From positions 1-64,000 of the forward strand of contig NZ_JAFMPQ010000014.1 of NCBI RefSeq assembly GCF_020667845.1: a DNA stretch of 64,000 nt. Direction: 5' to 3'. Position numbers and translations under genes: made by a program. Origin of the DNA: Cognatishimia sp. F0-27 (GTDB lineage Bacteria > Pseudomonadota > Alphaproteobacteria > Rhodobacterales > Rhodobacteraceae). The notes under the pieces are model-generated. The model made no database searches and was not told the DNA's origin. It saw only the letters and a list, made by a program, of their open reading frames with translations. The stretch's first letter is position 1; each line of letters begins with the position of its first letter. Shown here piece after piece: positions 8,398 through 19,098 of the stretch.

Positions 8398-8946
8398 ATG
8401 GAAAGATTTCTGGATGTGCTATTCGAGGACGGGAGCGTCCTACAAAAAGAACCGGACACGTATCTGTTTCATGCGGGAGACCCCGTGCGCTTTGTGCATC
8501 TCGTCGAAGACGGCGCCGTTCATCTTGAGAGAACGCAAATCATTGGTCAGGTGATGTGTTTTCAACGGGCGCGCCACGGTGATGTTCTTGCCGAGGCCTC
8601 GATCTATGCCGAAGCCTACCATTGTGATGCCAGGATCGTAGAGCCTACGCGCCTTCGACGGCTGTGTGTTGATCGATTGGTCAAGCGATTGGAAACCGTG
8701 CCCGAGTTGACGCGGGCTTGGCAGGCGCGCTTGGCGCGGACGGTGCAGACGACTCGCCTTCTTGCCGAAATCAGGGGGCTGAAAACGGTCGCGCAGCGCC
8801 TCGATGCATGGCTAGACCAAAATGGAGCTTTGCCCAGCAAGGGGCAATGGCAAGACTTGGCACAAGTGTTGGCGGTCTCCCCAGAGGCGCTTTATCGTGA
8901 GATTGCCCGTCGACGGGCACTCAAGGCGAGTAAAGAAGTCGACTAG
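8398..8946 (+). CDS. Crp/Fnr-family transcription regulator
   Basis: 182 residues. The N-terminal half is a cyclic-nucleotide-binding-like beta barrel (FHAGDPVRFVHLVEDGAVHL), followed by the long dimer helix (LTRAWQARLARTVQTTRLLA) and a C-terminal winged helix (WQDLAQVLAVSPEALYREIA). The N-terminal cysteine cluster of true FNR is absent, so it should not carry that iron-sulfur switch; two cysteines (CFQRAR region and LRRLCVD) could sense metal or redox. ATG 8398 follows a palindrome with no room for a ribosome site, so translation may be leaderless. Its stop overlaps the stop of the convergent cytochrome gene (CTAG at 8943-8946). Location in the copper block suggests control by metal or redox stress. 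Confidence 0.8.
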   Translation: MERFLDVLFEDGSVLQKEPDTYLFHAGDPVRFVHLVEDGAVHLERTQIIGQVMCFQRARHGDVLAEASIYAEAYHCDARIVEPTRLRRLCVDRLVKRLETVPELTRAWQARLARTVQTTRLLAEIRGLKTVAQRLDAWLDQNGALPSKGQWQDLAQVLAVSPEALYREIARRRALKASKEVD

Positions 8947-9401
8947 CGCGCCGCTTGATCCTGTTCCGTGATGCGGGCCTGATGGGCACGCTCTCGGTCC
9001 GGCCACTGGGTCTTGATCCATTCAAGCGCGTCGCGCAATTCTTCCTCGGAGTAGCTGTCAGCGAAGCCAGGCATGTTGCTCTCGTAGCCGCCGCCGACCA
9101 CCGCCGCTGTGCCACGCATGGTGATGTCGAGGAGAACCCGGTCGGCGTGGTGCCATGTGTGCCCTGAGGCATCATGCGGAGGGGCCGGCAATCGACCGTC
9201 CGGTCCGGGCGTGCGCCATTTCGGCTCGCCTTCCAGATTGGCCCCGTGGCAGGCGGCGCAGGCCTCGTGATAGATCGCTTCACCCCGAGCCAGGTCCGGC
9301 TCATAGCCGGCCATCAGAGAGCGGGATCCGGCGCTGAGAAACAAGCCGGACAGCGCCGCGAGCGAGACCGCAGCTGCAACAAGAACAAGTGGTTTTTTCA
9401 T
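8943..9401 (-). CDS. Class I cytochrome c, coupled to copA
   Basis: 152 residues with an uncleaved-looking N-terminal signal/anchor ([20 protein letters not shown]). Heme motif CAACH at residues 48-52 and a likely axial methionine at M110 (ESNMPGF). It looks like a single-domain periplasmic or membrane-anchored cytochrome c of the cbb3-CcoP/alcohol-dehydrogenase-associated type. The ATG at 9401 overlaps the copA stop by four bases (ATGA), so it is translated together with the copper ATPase. Within a copper-resistance unit it could accept electrons from Cu(I) oxidation or compensate for respiratory damage; that is inference. Confidence 0.85.
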   Translation of the reverse strand: MKKPLVLVAAAVSLAALSGLFLSAGSRSLMAGYEPDLARGEAIYHEACAACHGANLEGEPKWRTPGPDGRLPAPPHDASGHTWHHADRVLLDITMRGTAAVVGGGYESNMPGFADSYSEEELRDALEWIKTQWPDRERAHQARITEQDQAAR

Positions 9402-11914
9402 TCCGCCGGCACCTCCCGGAGACCGGACGGGACGCGGCCTTTTGCGGCCCCGGGCAACGGCTCAGGCTTCCAGCGGCGCAGTCGCAACGCGTTGCCAAGG
9501 ACAAAGACCGAGCTGAGCGCCATGGCGCCCGCCGCAAAGATGGGCGACAGCAGGATACCGAAGGCAGGATAGAGTGCACCGGCAGCGACGGGGACCAGCG
9601 CGGTGTTGTAGGCGAAGGCCCAGAACAGGTTCTGCCGGATGTTGCGGATCGTGGCGCTCGACAGGGCGATGGCCTTGGGCACGCCAGACAGCGCGCCTGA
9701 CATCAACACAACGTCGGCCGCCTCGATCGCCACATCCGTGCCGGTGCCTATGGCCAGCCCCACATCGGCCTCGGCCAGTGCAGGGGCATCATTGATGCCG
9801 TCGCCAACGAAGGCCAGCCGACCGTGGGCGGTTTTGAGATGTCGGACCGCCTCCACCTTCCCATCCGGAAGCACCTCTGCGACAACCTCGTCGATGCCGA
9901 GACGTCGGGCGATGGCGTCCGCCGTGCGCCGGTTGTCGCCGGTGATCATGGCGACCTTCAGGCCGAGATCGTGCAGCGCGGCGATGGCCGCGGGCGTGGT
10001 TTCCTTGATCGGGTCCGCAACCGCGACAATGGCCGCCAGACGACCGTCAATGGCGGCATAAAGCGGCGACTTTCCTTCGTCTGCCAGACGCGCTGCCGTC
10101 TGCGCAAAAACCTGCACGTCATGGCCAAGCATGGCCATATAGCGGTCCGCCCCAATCTCCACGGAAGTGCTGCCAACGGTTGCGCGCACGCCCATTCCAG
10201 TCAGGCTCTCGAACCCGGAGACCTCCGGCAGGACCAACCCTTCGCTTTCTGCTGCCGCGACCAAGGCGCGCGCGATGGGGTGCTCTGACTTCGCCTCGAC
10301 GCCAGCGATTTGCGCCAGCACCTCCGCGCGATCAAAGCCGTTTGAGACGTCGAGGTCGGTCAGGCGCGGCGCGCCCTCGGTCAGGGTGCCGGTCTTGTCG
10401 AACGCGACAACGCGGACATCCGACAGCGCCTGCAACGCCTCTCCCTTGCGGAAGAGCACGCCCACCTCCGCGCCACGTCCCGTGCCCACCATGATCGAGG
10501 TGGGCGTGGCCAGCCCCATCGCGCAGGGACAGGCGATGATCAGAACCGCAACGGCATTGACCAGCCCGAAGGTCAGAGCCGGTTCCGGGCCGAAGACGAG
10601 CCAGACGACAAAGGTCAAAAGCGCCAGCGCCATGACAACCGGCACGAAGACCATCGTGACCTTGTCGACCAAGGCCTGAATGGGCAGCTTGCCTCCTTGG
10701 GCATCCTCGACCATCCGGATGATTTGGGCCAGCATGGTGTCGCGGCCCACGGCGGTCGCTCGAAATGTAAAGCTGCCGGTCTGGTTGATCGTGCCGCCGA
10801 CAACCGTCGCACCAGCGCCCTTGGCCACCGGCACCGGCTCGCCCGTGATCATGCTCTCATCCACGTAACTGGTCCCGTCCAGCACCTCGCCGTCGACTGG
10901 AAGCCGCTCACCGGGCCGGACTTCGATGACATCGCCAAGGACGACCTGCGCGACTTCGATCTCTGTAAACCGTTCCCCACGCCGGACGCGCGCTTGACTG
11001 GGTGCCAGCCGCACCAGCCGCTGGATCGCCTCAGAGGTCCGCCCCTTGGCCCGCGCCTCCAGCCAACGCCCTACAAGGATCAAGGTCACGATGACGGCTG
11101 CGGCCTCGAAATAGACATTGACGGTTCCGTCCGGCAGCAAGCCCGGCGCAAAGGTCGCGACGACGGAGAACAGATAGGCCGAAGCCGTGCCCACTGCGAC
11201 GAGGCTGTTCATGTCCGGAGCGCCCTTGAAGAGCGCAGGCACCCCCAGGCGATAAAAGGCTCTGCCGGGTCCGACCAGAACGGCCGTCGTCAGCGCAAAC
11301 TGGATCAACCAGCTGGCCTGCATGCCGATGGTAGTCATGACCAGATGGTGCATACCCGGGATCAGATGACTGCCCATCTCCAGCACAAAGACAGGCAATG
11401 TGAGGATGCCAGCCACACCGACACGCCGTTTCAACTGGCGCGCTTCCGCGTCTTTCTTGGCCGCTTGATCGGTTGGACCGTCGTCGCCCGACAAAGCCCG
11501 TGCGGTCTTGCCCTTGGTGCCAACTGCGGCAATGAGATCGTCAACTGGCGCTGTGCCGATCACCACGGCCGTCTCTGTCGCAAGATTGACATTGGCTGAA
11601 GCAACGCCGGGCACGGCAAGAAGGGCGCGTTCGACACCGCGCACGCAGCCAGCACAGGTCATGCCCTCGACGGCAAGCGTGACGGAGCGCCGAGGCACCC
11701 GGTAGCCAAGATCCTCGATTGCCTTGATGATCGTGGTCGCGTCAATGGCGGCGTCGAAGGAGACGTCCGCCCGCTCCGCGGCGAGGTTCACGCTGGCCTC
11801 AGCCACACCGGGCACAGCCTCGAGCGCGCGCTCCACTCGGCCGACACAGGAGGCGCAACTCATGCCTTCAACCGGCAGTGTCAGCGACTTTGGAAATCCG
11901 GGCTCGGCATTCAT
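9398..11914 (-). CDS. copA: Copper-exporting P1B-type ATPase
   Basis: 838 residues; pumps Cu(I) from the cytoplasm to the periplasm. Two N-terminal heavy-metal domains with GMSCASC (C20, C23) and GMTCAGC (C87, C90). The P-type core has TGEP (357-360), the transmembrane CPC (462-464), the phosphorylated aspartate in DKTGT (D506), and later MITGDN and GDGINDAP. Length is normal. ATG 11914 was chosen over longer frames because GAGAGGGGG precedes it and the protein begins just before the first metal domain; frames further upstream run into the operator. It is divergent from cueR and its promoter contains a CueR-type box. The cytochrome c gene follows with an ATGA overlap. Confidence 0.95.
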   Translation of the reverse strand: MNAEPGFPKSLTLPVEGMSCASCVGRVERALEAVPGVAEASVNLAAERADVSFDAAIDATTIIKAIEDLGYRVPRRSVTLAVEGMTCAGCVRGVERALLAVPGVASANVNLATETAVVIGTAPVDDLIAAVGTKGKTARALSGDDGPTDQAAKKDAEARQLKRRVGVAGILTLPVFVLEMGSHLIPGMHHLVMTTIGMQASWLIQFALTTAVLVGPGRAFYRLGVPALFKGAPDMNSLVAVGTASAYLFSVVATFAPGLLPDGTVNVYFEAAAVIVTLILVGRWLEARAKGRTSEAIQRLVRLAPSQARVRRGERFTEIEVAQVVLGDVIEVRPGERLPVDGEVLDGTSYVDESMITGEPVPVAKGAGATVVGGTINQTGSFTFRATAVGRDTMLAQIIRMVEDAQGGKLPIQALVDKVTMVFVPVVMALALLTFVVWLVFGPEPALTFGLVNAVAVLIIACPCAMGLATPTSIMVGTGRGAEVGVLFRKGEALQALSDVRVVAFDKTGTLTEGAPRLTDLDVSNGFDRAEVLAQIAGVEAKSEHPIARALVAAAESEGLVLPEVSGFESLTGMGVRATVGSTSVEIGADRYMAMLGHDVQVFAQTAARLADEGKSPLYAAIDGRLAAIVAVADPIKETTPAAIAALHDLGLKVAMITGDNRRTADAIARRLGIDEVVAEVLPDGKVEAVRHLKTAHGRLAFVGDGINDAPALAEADVGLAIGTGTDVAIEAADVVLMSGALSGVPKAIALSSATIRNIRQNLFWAFAYNTALVPVAAGALYPAFGILLSPIFAAGAMALSSVFVLGNALRLRRWKPEPLPGAAKGRVPSGLREVPAE

Positions 11915-11954
11915 GGCGTGCCCCCTCTCATCATTCAGATCCAGGCTGACGCTC

Positions 11955-11985
11955 AAAATGGCACTTCCAGTCACTGGAAGGTCAA
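11955..11985 (-). promoter_or_regulatory. copA promoter with CueR-type operator
   Basis: Read on the reverse strand: TTGACC (-35) at 11985-11980, then the inverted repeat CTTCCAG-TCA-CTGGAAG at 11964-11980 (plus-strand spelling), then CATTTT (-10) at 11960-11955. The 19-bp spacer filled by the dyad is the hallmark of MerR-family activation. The repeat matches the CueR consensus CCTTCCxxxxxxxGGAAGG. Confidence 0.8.
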
Positions 11986-11999
11986 GAAGAAACTTTTTA

Positions 12000-12030
12000 T
12001 TGACCTTCCAGCGGCTGGAAGCTGCATATG
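12000..12030 (+). promoter_or_regulatory. cueR promoter with second CueR-type operator
   Basis: TTGACC at 12000-12005, the dyad CTTCCAG-CGG-CTGGAAG at 12005-12021 and a -10-like CATATG at 12025-12030, again spaced 19 bp. It is nearly the same box as that of copA, 41 bp away, so the regulator gene (and the cytochrome, copC and copD genes behind it) should also be copper-induced. Confidence 0.75.
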
Positions 12031-12053
12031 CATGGTTGAGGAGGCTTTTCACA

Positions 12054-12455
12054 ATGAATATCGGAGACGTGTCGCGCGCCAGCGGTCTGCCCGCCAAGAC
12101 GATCAGATACTACGAGGATATCGGCCTCGTGCGCCCGGCGCGCGGGGCTAACGGATATCGCGACTTCAGCGAGCAGGACGCGCATAAGCTGGCCTTTCTG
12201 GGCCGGTCGCGCTCGTTGGGCTTTACCATCGAGGAGTGCCGCACGCTCATGTCACTTTACGAGGACCGGGACCGCGCAAGCGCCGATGTGAAAGCCCTTG
12301 CGTCCGAACATCTGGATCGCATCGCGCAAAAAATCGACGAGCTTCAGGCGCTGAAATCCACGCTCGAAACCCTCGTCACGCGCTGCCACGGCGACGACCG
12401 CCCCGATTGCCCGATCCTCGACGATCTTGCCGGACGCAAGGCCCTGACAGGGTGA
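12054..12455 (+). CDS. cueR: MerR-family copper-responsive activator
   Basis: 133 residues. The N-terminal winged helix [20 protein letters not shown] is typical of the MerR family. The metal loop near the C-terminus has C111 and C119 (CHGDDRPDC), the two-cysteine spacing of CueR that binds Cu(I), Ag(I) or Au(I). The dimer helix lies at about residues 76-108. ATG 12054 follows GAGGAGG about 10 bp upstream. It is divergent from copA with two matching operators between them. The gene ends in a GTGA overlap with the downstream cytochrome c gene, so the regulator is in one operon with cytochrome c, copC and copD. Confidence 0.92.
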   Translation: MNIGDVSRASGLPAKTIRYYEDIGLVRPARGANGYRDFSEQDAHKLAFLGRSRSLGFTIEECRTLMSLYEDRDRASADVKALASEHLDRIAQKIDELQALKSTLETLVTRCHGDDRPDCPILDDLAGRKALTG

Positions 12456-12865
12456 CGCGCCAATCGTCGACATATGCCGGGATCGGCGTAGTCGCCGTTC
12501 TCGGGGCCGGGTGGTATGCGGTATCCGGAGACGGCGGTGACACTGCGCCGACAAGCGCAAGCGCGCCAATCGTGCCCGTTCTGACGAAAGAGCATGAAAA
12601 AGGCCGCATCCTGTTCGATACCAATTGCGCGGCATGCCATGGGCCAAACGCGTCCGGTTCGGATCAGGGCCCGCCGCTGGTTCACCGGATCTACGAGCCG
12701 AGCCATCATGGCGACATGGCTTTTCTGCTGGCCGCGCGCCAGGGCGTGCGCTCCCACCACTGGCGCTTCGGAAACATGCCCGCCATAGACGGCGTCACAG
12801 AAGACGAGGTCGTTCAGATCACAGCCTATGTCCGCGCCCTCCAACGGGCGAACGGGATCAATTGA
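12452..12865 (+). CDS. Membrane-anchored class I cytochrome c
   Basis: 137 residues from a GTG that overlaps the cueR stop (GTGA). Residues 9-25 form one membrane anchor (AGIGVVAVLGAGWYAVSG), then a Ser/Thr/Pro linker, then the heme motif CAACH (59-63) and a likely axial M109 (FGNMPAI). The His-rich stretch EPSHHGDMAF and RSHHWRF lies between the two. This is the second cytochrome c of the copper block; it probably faces the periplasm. Electron partner unknown. The next gene, copC, starts 12 bp later. Confidence 0.85.
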   Translation: MTRQSSTYAGIGVVAVLGAGWYAVSGDGGDTAPTSASAPIVPVLTKEHEKGRILFDTNCAACHGPNASGSDQGPPLVHRIYEPSHHGDMAFLLAARQGVRSHHWRFGNMPAIDGVTEDEVVQITAYVRALQRANGIN

Positions 12866-12876
12866 AGGAGACATTC

Positions 12877-13224
12877 ATGAAATCACGTCTGGCGCTAACC
12901 CTTGCCGCCGCCCTTCTTGGCGGTGTCGCGTATGCCCATTCCGAGAAGGAAGGCACCACCCCAATTGACGGCGCGCAGCTGACCGAGACACCGGAAATGA
13001 TCCACATGGTGTTTGACGATCCGATGCGCGTTACAACGATCCGCTTGGTGAACGCGGACGGCGTCGAGATGCCGATGGAACGTGGCACCGGACTGGAGCC
13101 GTCATTGGAGTTCCATGCCGAGCCGGAGCCGCTCAGACCTGGCAGCTACACGGTCGAGTGGCGGGGGCTCGCGTCCGACGGACACGCCATGCAGGGCAGG
13201 TTCTCCTTCGAATTGACCGAATAA
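12877..13224 (+). CDS. copC: Periplasmic copper-binding protein CopC
   Basis: 115 residues, usual for a minimal CopC. The signal peptide is predicted to be cut after AYA-20, leaving His21 as the new N-terminus (HSEKEG). His21 with D101 and H103 (SDGHAM) gives the known high-affinity Cu(II) site of CopC proteins; the Met-rich Cu(I) loop of the Pseudomonas protein is reduced. GAAGGAG precedes the ATG. It lies directly in front of copD, its usual partner. Confidence 0.9.
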   Translation: MKSRLALTLAAALLGGVAYAHSEKEGTTPIDGAQLTETPEMIHMVFDDPMRVTTIRLVNADGVEMPMERGTGLEPSLEFHAEPEPLRPGSYTVEWRGLASDGHAMQGRFSFELTE

Positions 13225-13230
13225 GATCGG

Positions 13231-14190
13231 ATGCTGGCCGCGCTCACCTCTGCCGATGCCGTGACATGGCTTTCGATAAGCGTGAAGGCGTTCGCCTATG
13301 CGGCGACGCTGAGCGCCGTTGGAAGCGTGCTTGTGCTTGTGGCGTTGCGCGACCTGAGCGAAGGCGGGCGCTCTGCGCTGCGTTGGACGGCGGTTTTTTC
13401 GGCGCTCGCGGCTGGCCTCTTCACGGCGCTACGGTTGCCAGTGCGGGCCAGCTTCCTGATGGGCGGCACATGGGATGGCGCAACGGATCCGATGATCCTT
13501 GGCATGGTCGCGGACAGCCCGCTTGGAAACAGCGCTGTCCTGCGCCTTGTGGGACTTGCGCTGATACTCGCGGTGCTCTGGCGCGCGCGGGCGGGTCTCG
13601 CCCTTGCGCTCACAGGCGCGTGCATTGCATCGGCGTCCTTCGCTTTGCGCGGTCACGCACTCGGCGAACCCCAGTTGATCCTGGGTGCACTCATCACGAT
13701 TCACATTCTCTGTCTTGCCTTCTGGGTTGGCGCCTTTGCACCGCTGGCGCGAGCGGCGCGGCGCGACCCGCCAGCGCGGGCCGGCGCCCTGGCCCATGAA
13801 TTCGGGCGACGCGCGCTTTGGGCCGTGGGCCTCTTGGTGCTTGCGGGTGGCATCACACTCGCGCTGCTCGGCGCGGCAACCCCATCTGCCCTGACCAGCC
13901 CCTATGGCCAAGTCTTCGTGATCAAACTCATGCTTTTCGCCGGCCTTCTCTCGCTGGCGGCCGTCAACAAACTGAAGCTCACTCCCGCGCTGTTGGACGC
14001 TGCGCCAGGCGCGGGAACGCGTTTGCGCCGTTCCATCGGTGTTGAAGCGGGATTGGTTGCGGGCATTCTCGTCACAACTGCCGCGCTCACGACACTCTTC
14101 GCGCCGCCCGGCAATGCCGACAACGCCCAAGCCACTCTCTCTGCGCCCGTATCCGGACCAGTGCAACAGACGTTTGGAGACGCTTCATGA
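13231..14190 (+). CDS. copD: Copper-resistance membrane protein CopD
   Basis: 319 residues with about eight hydrophobic segments. Family features: WLSISVKAFAYAATL at the start, a His in GHALGEPQ, and the C-terminal CopD domain with HILCLAFWVGAF and YGQVFVIKLMLF. It is thought to move copper across the inner membrane together with CopC. It starts 6 bp after copC and its stop overlaps the start of the decayed multicopper oxidase gene (ATGA). Confidence 0.9.
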   Translation: MLAALTSADAVTWLSISVKAFAYAATLSAVGSVLVLVALRDLSEGGRSALRWTAVFSALAAGLFTALRLPVRASFLMGGTWDGATDPMILGMVADSPLGNSAVLRLVGLALILAVLWRARAGLALALTGACIASASFALRGHALGEPQLILGALITIHILCLAFWVGAFAPLARAARRDPPARAGALAHEFGRRALWAVGLLVLAGGITLALLGAATPSALTSPYGQVFVIKLMLFAGLLSLAAVNKLKLTPALLDAAPGAGTRLRRSIGVEAGLVAGILVTTAALTTLFAPPGNADNAQATLSAPVSGPVQQTFGDAS

Positions 14191-14794
14191 CCCGCCTCAC
14201 GCGCGGCCAATTCCACAAGTCTGTTCCGGGCGCCGTGGCTGCCACGACATTTCCCACGATTGCAGGAGCCAATACGGCGCCGGTTCTTCGCGCTCACAAG
14301 GGCAGCGCCCGGCTCGCGCCTGCCCGCACCGCACGCGCTGCTGCCGAACCCGGTCCCCGCTCTTGGACCACTGGAGATTGCCGCCCGCGCGGAACTGAAG
14401 ATGGAGGGCGGCGCAATGGGTGATATGCGCGGCGCCATGATGGGTGGCCGCATGATGGGCATGCGGGACATGGCGGCAGCAGGCAAGGTCTGGGCCTTGC
14501 GGCATGGCGGACATGGGTGAGGCGCCATCGCCGGAGGCGGCTTTTGGTGACGCCGTGCGGATCGCCATGATCAACGACACTGCATGGCTGCACGGGATGC
14601 ACCTGCATGGGCACCATTTCCGGCAGATCCGCGCGGACGGCACGGTTGGTCCGCTGCGCGACACCATTCTGATGAACCGCGGCGAGACGGTCGAGATTGC
14701 CTTCGCTGCGGACAACCCTCGGGACTGGCTGCTGCATTGCCACATGCTGGAGCATTCGGCCGGTGGAATGATGACCTGGCTGCGTGTTGCATGA
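14187..14794 (+). pseudogene. Multicopper oxidase (CopA/PcoA type) remnant
   Basis: Three pieces in three frames. The first, from ATG 14187, is a Tat-like leader (MTRLTRGQFHKSVPGAVAAT) in which the twin arginine has become RG. The second, about 14380-14520, is the Met-rich segment (MGDMRGAMMGGRMMGMRDM). The third, about 14504-14794, is the C-terminal copper site with HGMHLHGHHF and LLHCHMLEHSAGGMM. Intact proteins of this family are about 550-620 residues, so most of cupredoxin domains 1 and 2 is deleted and at least two frameshifts separate the rest. The position after copC-copD fits a former periplasmic Cu(I) oxidase. Confidence 0.85.
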
Positions 14795-14837
14795 CGCAGG
14801 CCTCGGGCAAGAAAACCAAATAGGGAGAAAAGAACAG

Positions 14838-15299
14838 ATGAACCGCAGACACTTCGTCCTTACTGGCATTGCATCGGGCTTGGCCGTGGCGACGCTCAGC
14901 CGCCCGGCACTTGCAAGCTTCGGTCAAATGGAGGTTTTCAAATCGCCCACCTGCGGCTGCTGCGCGGCTTGGGTCGACCACATGACGAGGGCGGGTTTTG
15001 AGGCCGTGGCGCGCGATGTTGATCAAGAAACACTGTGGACCATGAAGGACCGCGCTGGTGTCACTCCAGAGTTGAGTTCGTGCCATACAGCCTTCATCGA
15101 CGGCTATTTCATCGAAGGCCATGTGCCGGCGAGCGATGTGCAGCGGTTGCTGTCCGAGCGCCCCGACGCACTCGGCCTCACCGTGCCCGGAATGCCCATT
15201 GGTTCGCCCGGTATGGAGATGGGCAACCAGCGCGACGCTTATGACACGCTCCTCGTATTGCGCGACGGGTCGACCGAGGTTTTTGAAAGCCACGCCTAG
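14838..15299 (+). CDS. DUF411 metal-binding protein
   Basis: 153 residues. The leader MNRRHFVLTGIASGLAVATL has a twin arginine and resembles a Tat signal. The mature protein begins with SFGQMEVFKSPTCGCCAAW, the CxCC thioredoxin-like metal site that defines DUF411, and contains CHTAFIDGYFIEGHVPASDV, the second family signature. Such proteins accompany copper and silver resistance genes and are presumed periplasmic metal chaperones. A Met-rich segment (MPIGSPGMEMG) lies near the C-terminus. It begins 43 bp after the oxidase remnant. Confidence 0.88.
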   Translation: MNRRHFVLTGIASGLAVATLSRPALASFGQMEVFKSPTCGCCAAWVDHMTRAGFEAVARDVDQETLWTMKDRAGVTPELSSCHTAFIDGYFIEGHVPASDVQRLLSERPDALGLTVPGMPIGSPGMEMGNQRDAYDTLLVLRDGSTEVFESHA

Positions 15300-15389
15300 C
15301 GTCGACACACAGGGACGGCCGGTTCTGTGAAAAGACGTGGTGCCGATGCCGAAAGCAGCGGCATCAACAGCGGATCAGCGGTTTTGTGA

Positions 15390-15689
15390 TCACGCTTTGC
15401 GCATTTGCTGCGGTGCAGGAAACATCTTGGCCAGTTTGCGGAGGTCGTGGGCGGTGGCGGCGATGAGGAATTCGTCATTTGTGCCGCATGGTCTGCGCAA
15501 TCGCAGCCGTCCCGGACCGGGTATGCGTTCGAGATGCGCAAGGAACATCTCGATCTTCTTTCGGAAATTCATCGAGATGGCGTAACCGCAGGTCATGGCA
15601 GTGTCATGCGCGACCTGACATGCATTGTTCGTTTCTTCGCGGGTAATCTTGTGTGCTTCGGAATTTGGGCCGCACTTGCCTTTTGACAG
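15390..15689 (-). pseudogene. IS5/IS1182-type transposase, C-terminal remnant
   Basis: The reverse strand reads without stops as EETNNACQVAHDTAM, then FRKKIEMFLAHLERIPG, then TNDEFLIAATAHDLRKLAKM to the stop at 15390. This is the C-terminal YREK-like region of DDE transposases of the IS5/IS1182 group. The N-terminal DDE residues are missing, so it is inactive. It closes the copper block on the right, as the IS5 piece at 1-90 does on the left. Confidence 0.7.
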
Positions 15690-15701
15690 TCAGCCCTGCT
15701 T

Positions 15702-15723
15702 CAAGGCGCGCTAGCGCGCCTTG
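15702..15723. repeat. 22-bp perfect palindrome
   Basis: The half-site CAAGGCGCGCT is followed at once by its exact reverse complement. It lies 13 bp beyond the transposase remnant at the right edge of the island. It has no loop and no T run, so it is not a standard terminator; it may be an IS end, a recombination site or an operator. Confidence 0.6.
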
Positions 15724-16396
15724 GCTTGGCACGCTCCGCAGAATGGTCCAGCGACAGCAAGATGCCGGGTGTTCGAGGGCCATTCACCCGCTCCGCAGGC
15801 GCTTACCGGGACGGCAGACAGGCCAAATCGCGCACGAAGATAGCTGGGGGTCGGTCAATCATGATACCGCGAGATGCCACGGGGGATGTTGTCAGATCCC
15901 GCACTATCCCAAGCTTCCTCGGCTCGCCACGGCGGTCTATTCCAACAGCCAGATGGCGATGATAATCGCCCTTGCGTTCACGAAGCAAAAAAAACGGGTC
16001 GAACCAGAACGGCGCGGCGCGCTGCTCGTTTTGGCAACCGCTTTTGGGCGGTCCGTCAGCGATTTGGCTCTGCGTTTCCTTGCGGACGTCCCGCTGGCAC
16101 TGATATTGGCTCGGCGCTTGCCTTGGTGATTATCGCTGCGCTGTGCGTATCTTCCGTGCGGCCGGGCAACGACATGCCTCGGCATGGTTTGTCATGCGCC
16201 ACAGAAGGAGGCGCTCCCTTTGCCGCTGTCGCGTGGCGAACCCGTGGAAGTGGGACTGCGCGCGAGGCGCTGAGCGCTGCGCAGCCAGCCAGGCTCGATC
16301 CGATCGTCGGCAAAATTGTCAAAGAGGCCACTTGAGGCCCGCAGGCCATGATACCGTCGGCCCGTGAAACCTGCGCAGAGTGTGACACATCCACAG
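15724..16396. other. About 0.67 kb without a recognisable gene
   Basis: Short open frames on both strands overlap each other here, and none shows a ribosome site or motif. GC content drops in places (for example the run of A at 15989-15995), which differs from the core genes to the right. It is probably the ragged edge of the island. Confidence 0.45.
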
Positions 16397-16427
16397 AGAA
16401 AAGCCCGACCGAAAGATGGCCGGGCTT
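16397..16427 (-). terminator. Terminator of ettA
   Basis: On the reverse strand AAGCCCGGCC ... GGTCGGGCTT forms a stem around a short loop and is followed by TTTTC. It lies about 45 bp after the ettA stop. Confidence 0.7.
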
Positions 16428-16473
16428 GGACGGTTCGACAGCCTCCCGCGCAGGCGGGAGGGCCAACGCAGGA

Positions 16474-18129
<1,656 letters not shown>

Positions 18130-18319
18130 TTGGTTGATCCTTCGCGCCAGTGGGATGTTTGCGGCAGAGATAACGAAGCCAGCCGGTCGGGGCAATGGCC
18201 GGACTGTTGCGTGACCGCTGCCGGGGCGCGCTGCAGAAAATGGGTTGAGACCATGGCGCTGCAATGCCAAGGCTGAGGCCTGGTGACGCGAGCAGGCAGA
18301 CGGGCAAGGCGGTAGGGCA

Positions 18320-18982
18320 GTGATCGGCGACACGGTATTCGAAGGACGGTTGCAACGGTTGCGCGGGATGCGCGTCGGTTTGCTTGGTGGTTCGTTCGAT
18401 CCGCCGCATGCAGCGCATGTCGCAATTTCCAAAGCGGCGCTGAAGCGCTTTCGGCTGGATCGCGTCGTCTGGCTCGTGAGCCCCGGCAACCCGCTGAAGG
18501 AGAACCCGCCCGCCGCGCTGGAGCGCCGGATCGCCGCCGCGCGGGCGCTGATCGACGATCCGCGGATCGGCGTTTCGGATATCGAAGCGCGGATAGGCAC
18601 GCGATACACCGCCGAAACGCTGGCGCGTCTGCAAAAACGCTGGCCTGCGGTGCGATTCACCTGGCTGATGGGCGCTGACAACCTTGCGCAGTTTCACCGT
18701 TGGCAGGATTGGAAGCACATTGCCGACAGCGTCCCGATCGGGGTCCTGGCGCGCCCCGGGCAGCGTATTGCGGCACGGCTGGGGCCGGCCGCGCGGGTGC
18801 TGCGCGCCCATCGCTTGTCCTCGCGCGCAAGTATTCTCTTGGGGCAGGCCGAGGCGCCGGCCTGGTGCTTTGTGAACCTGCCAATGTCGGAGGCCAGTTC
18901 AACGGCAATCCGACAGGCAGGGCTGTGGACAGGCTCCACATCTGACGGCGCGCCGGTGGCCGAACAGCAGCGACAAACCTGA
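18320..18982 (+). CDS. nadD: Nicotinate-nucleotide adenylyltransferase
   Basis: 220 residues. Converts nicotinate mononucleotide and ATP to deamido-NAD. Nucleotidyltransferase motifs: [14 protein letters not shown] (residues 20-33) and the C-terminal SSTAIR that corresponds to the ISxTxxR signature; [14 protein letters not shown] is the substrate-binding segment. The GTG at 18320 gives the short N-terminal extension common in Rhodobacterales; ATG 18368 (MRVGLLGG) is the alternative. The C-terminus is slightly extended ([13 protein letters not shown]). Confidence 0.93.
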   Translation: MIGDTVFEGRLQRLRGMRVGLLGGSFDPPHAAHVAISKAALKRFRLDRVVWLVSPGNPLKENPPAALERRIAAARALIDDPRIGVSDIEARIGTRYTAETLARLQKRWPAVRFTWLMGADNLAQFHRWQDWKHIADSVPIGVLARPGQRIAARLGPAARVLRAHRLSSRASILLGQAEAPAWCFVNLPMSEASSTAIRQAGLWTGSTSDGAPVAEQQRQT

Positions 18983-19098
18983 CCCTTGCAGTCCCGCGCG
19001 CACCGGCATTGGATGTGCATGAAACCGACAAGGTTGTGAACGGATTGGTCCGCGATCCGTTTGCCCTGTCCCTTGGAATATCGTAAATTTCAACCACT

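Noticed and set aside
14187-14423. A separate 78-residue Tat protein
   Set aside because: It is the first piece of the decayed multicopper oxidase; the frame degenerates into Arg-rich sequence after the leader.
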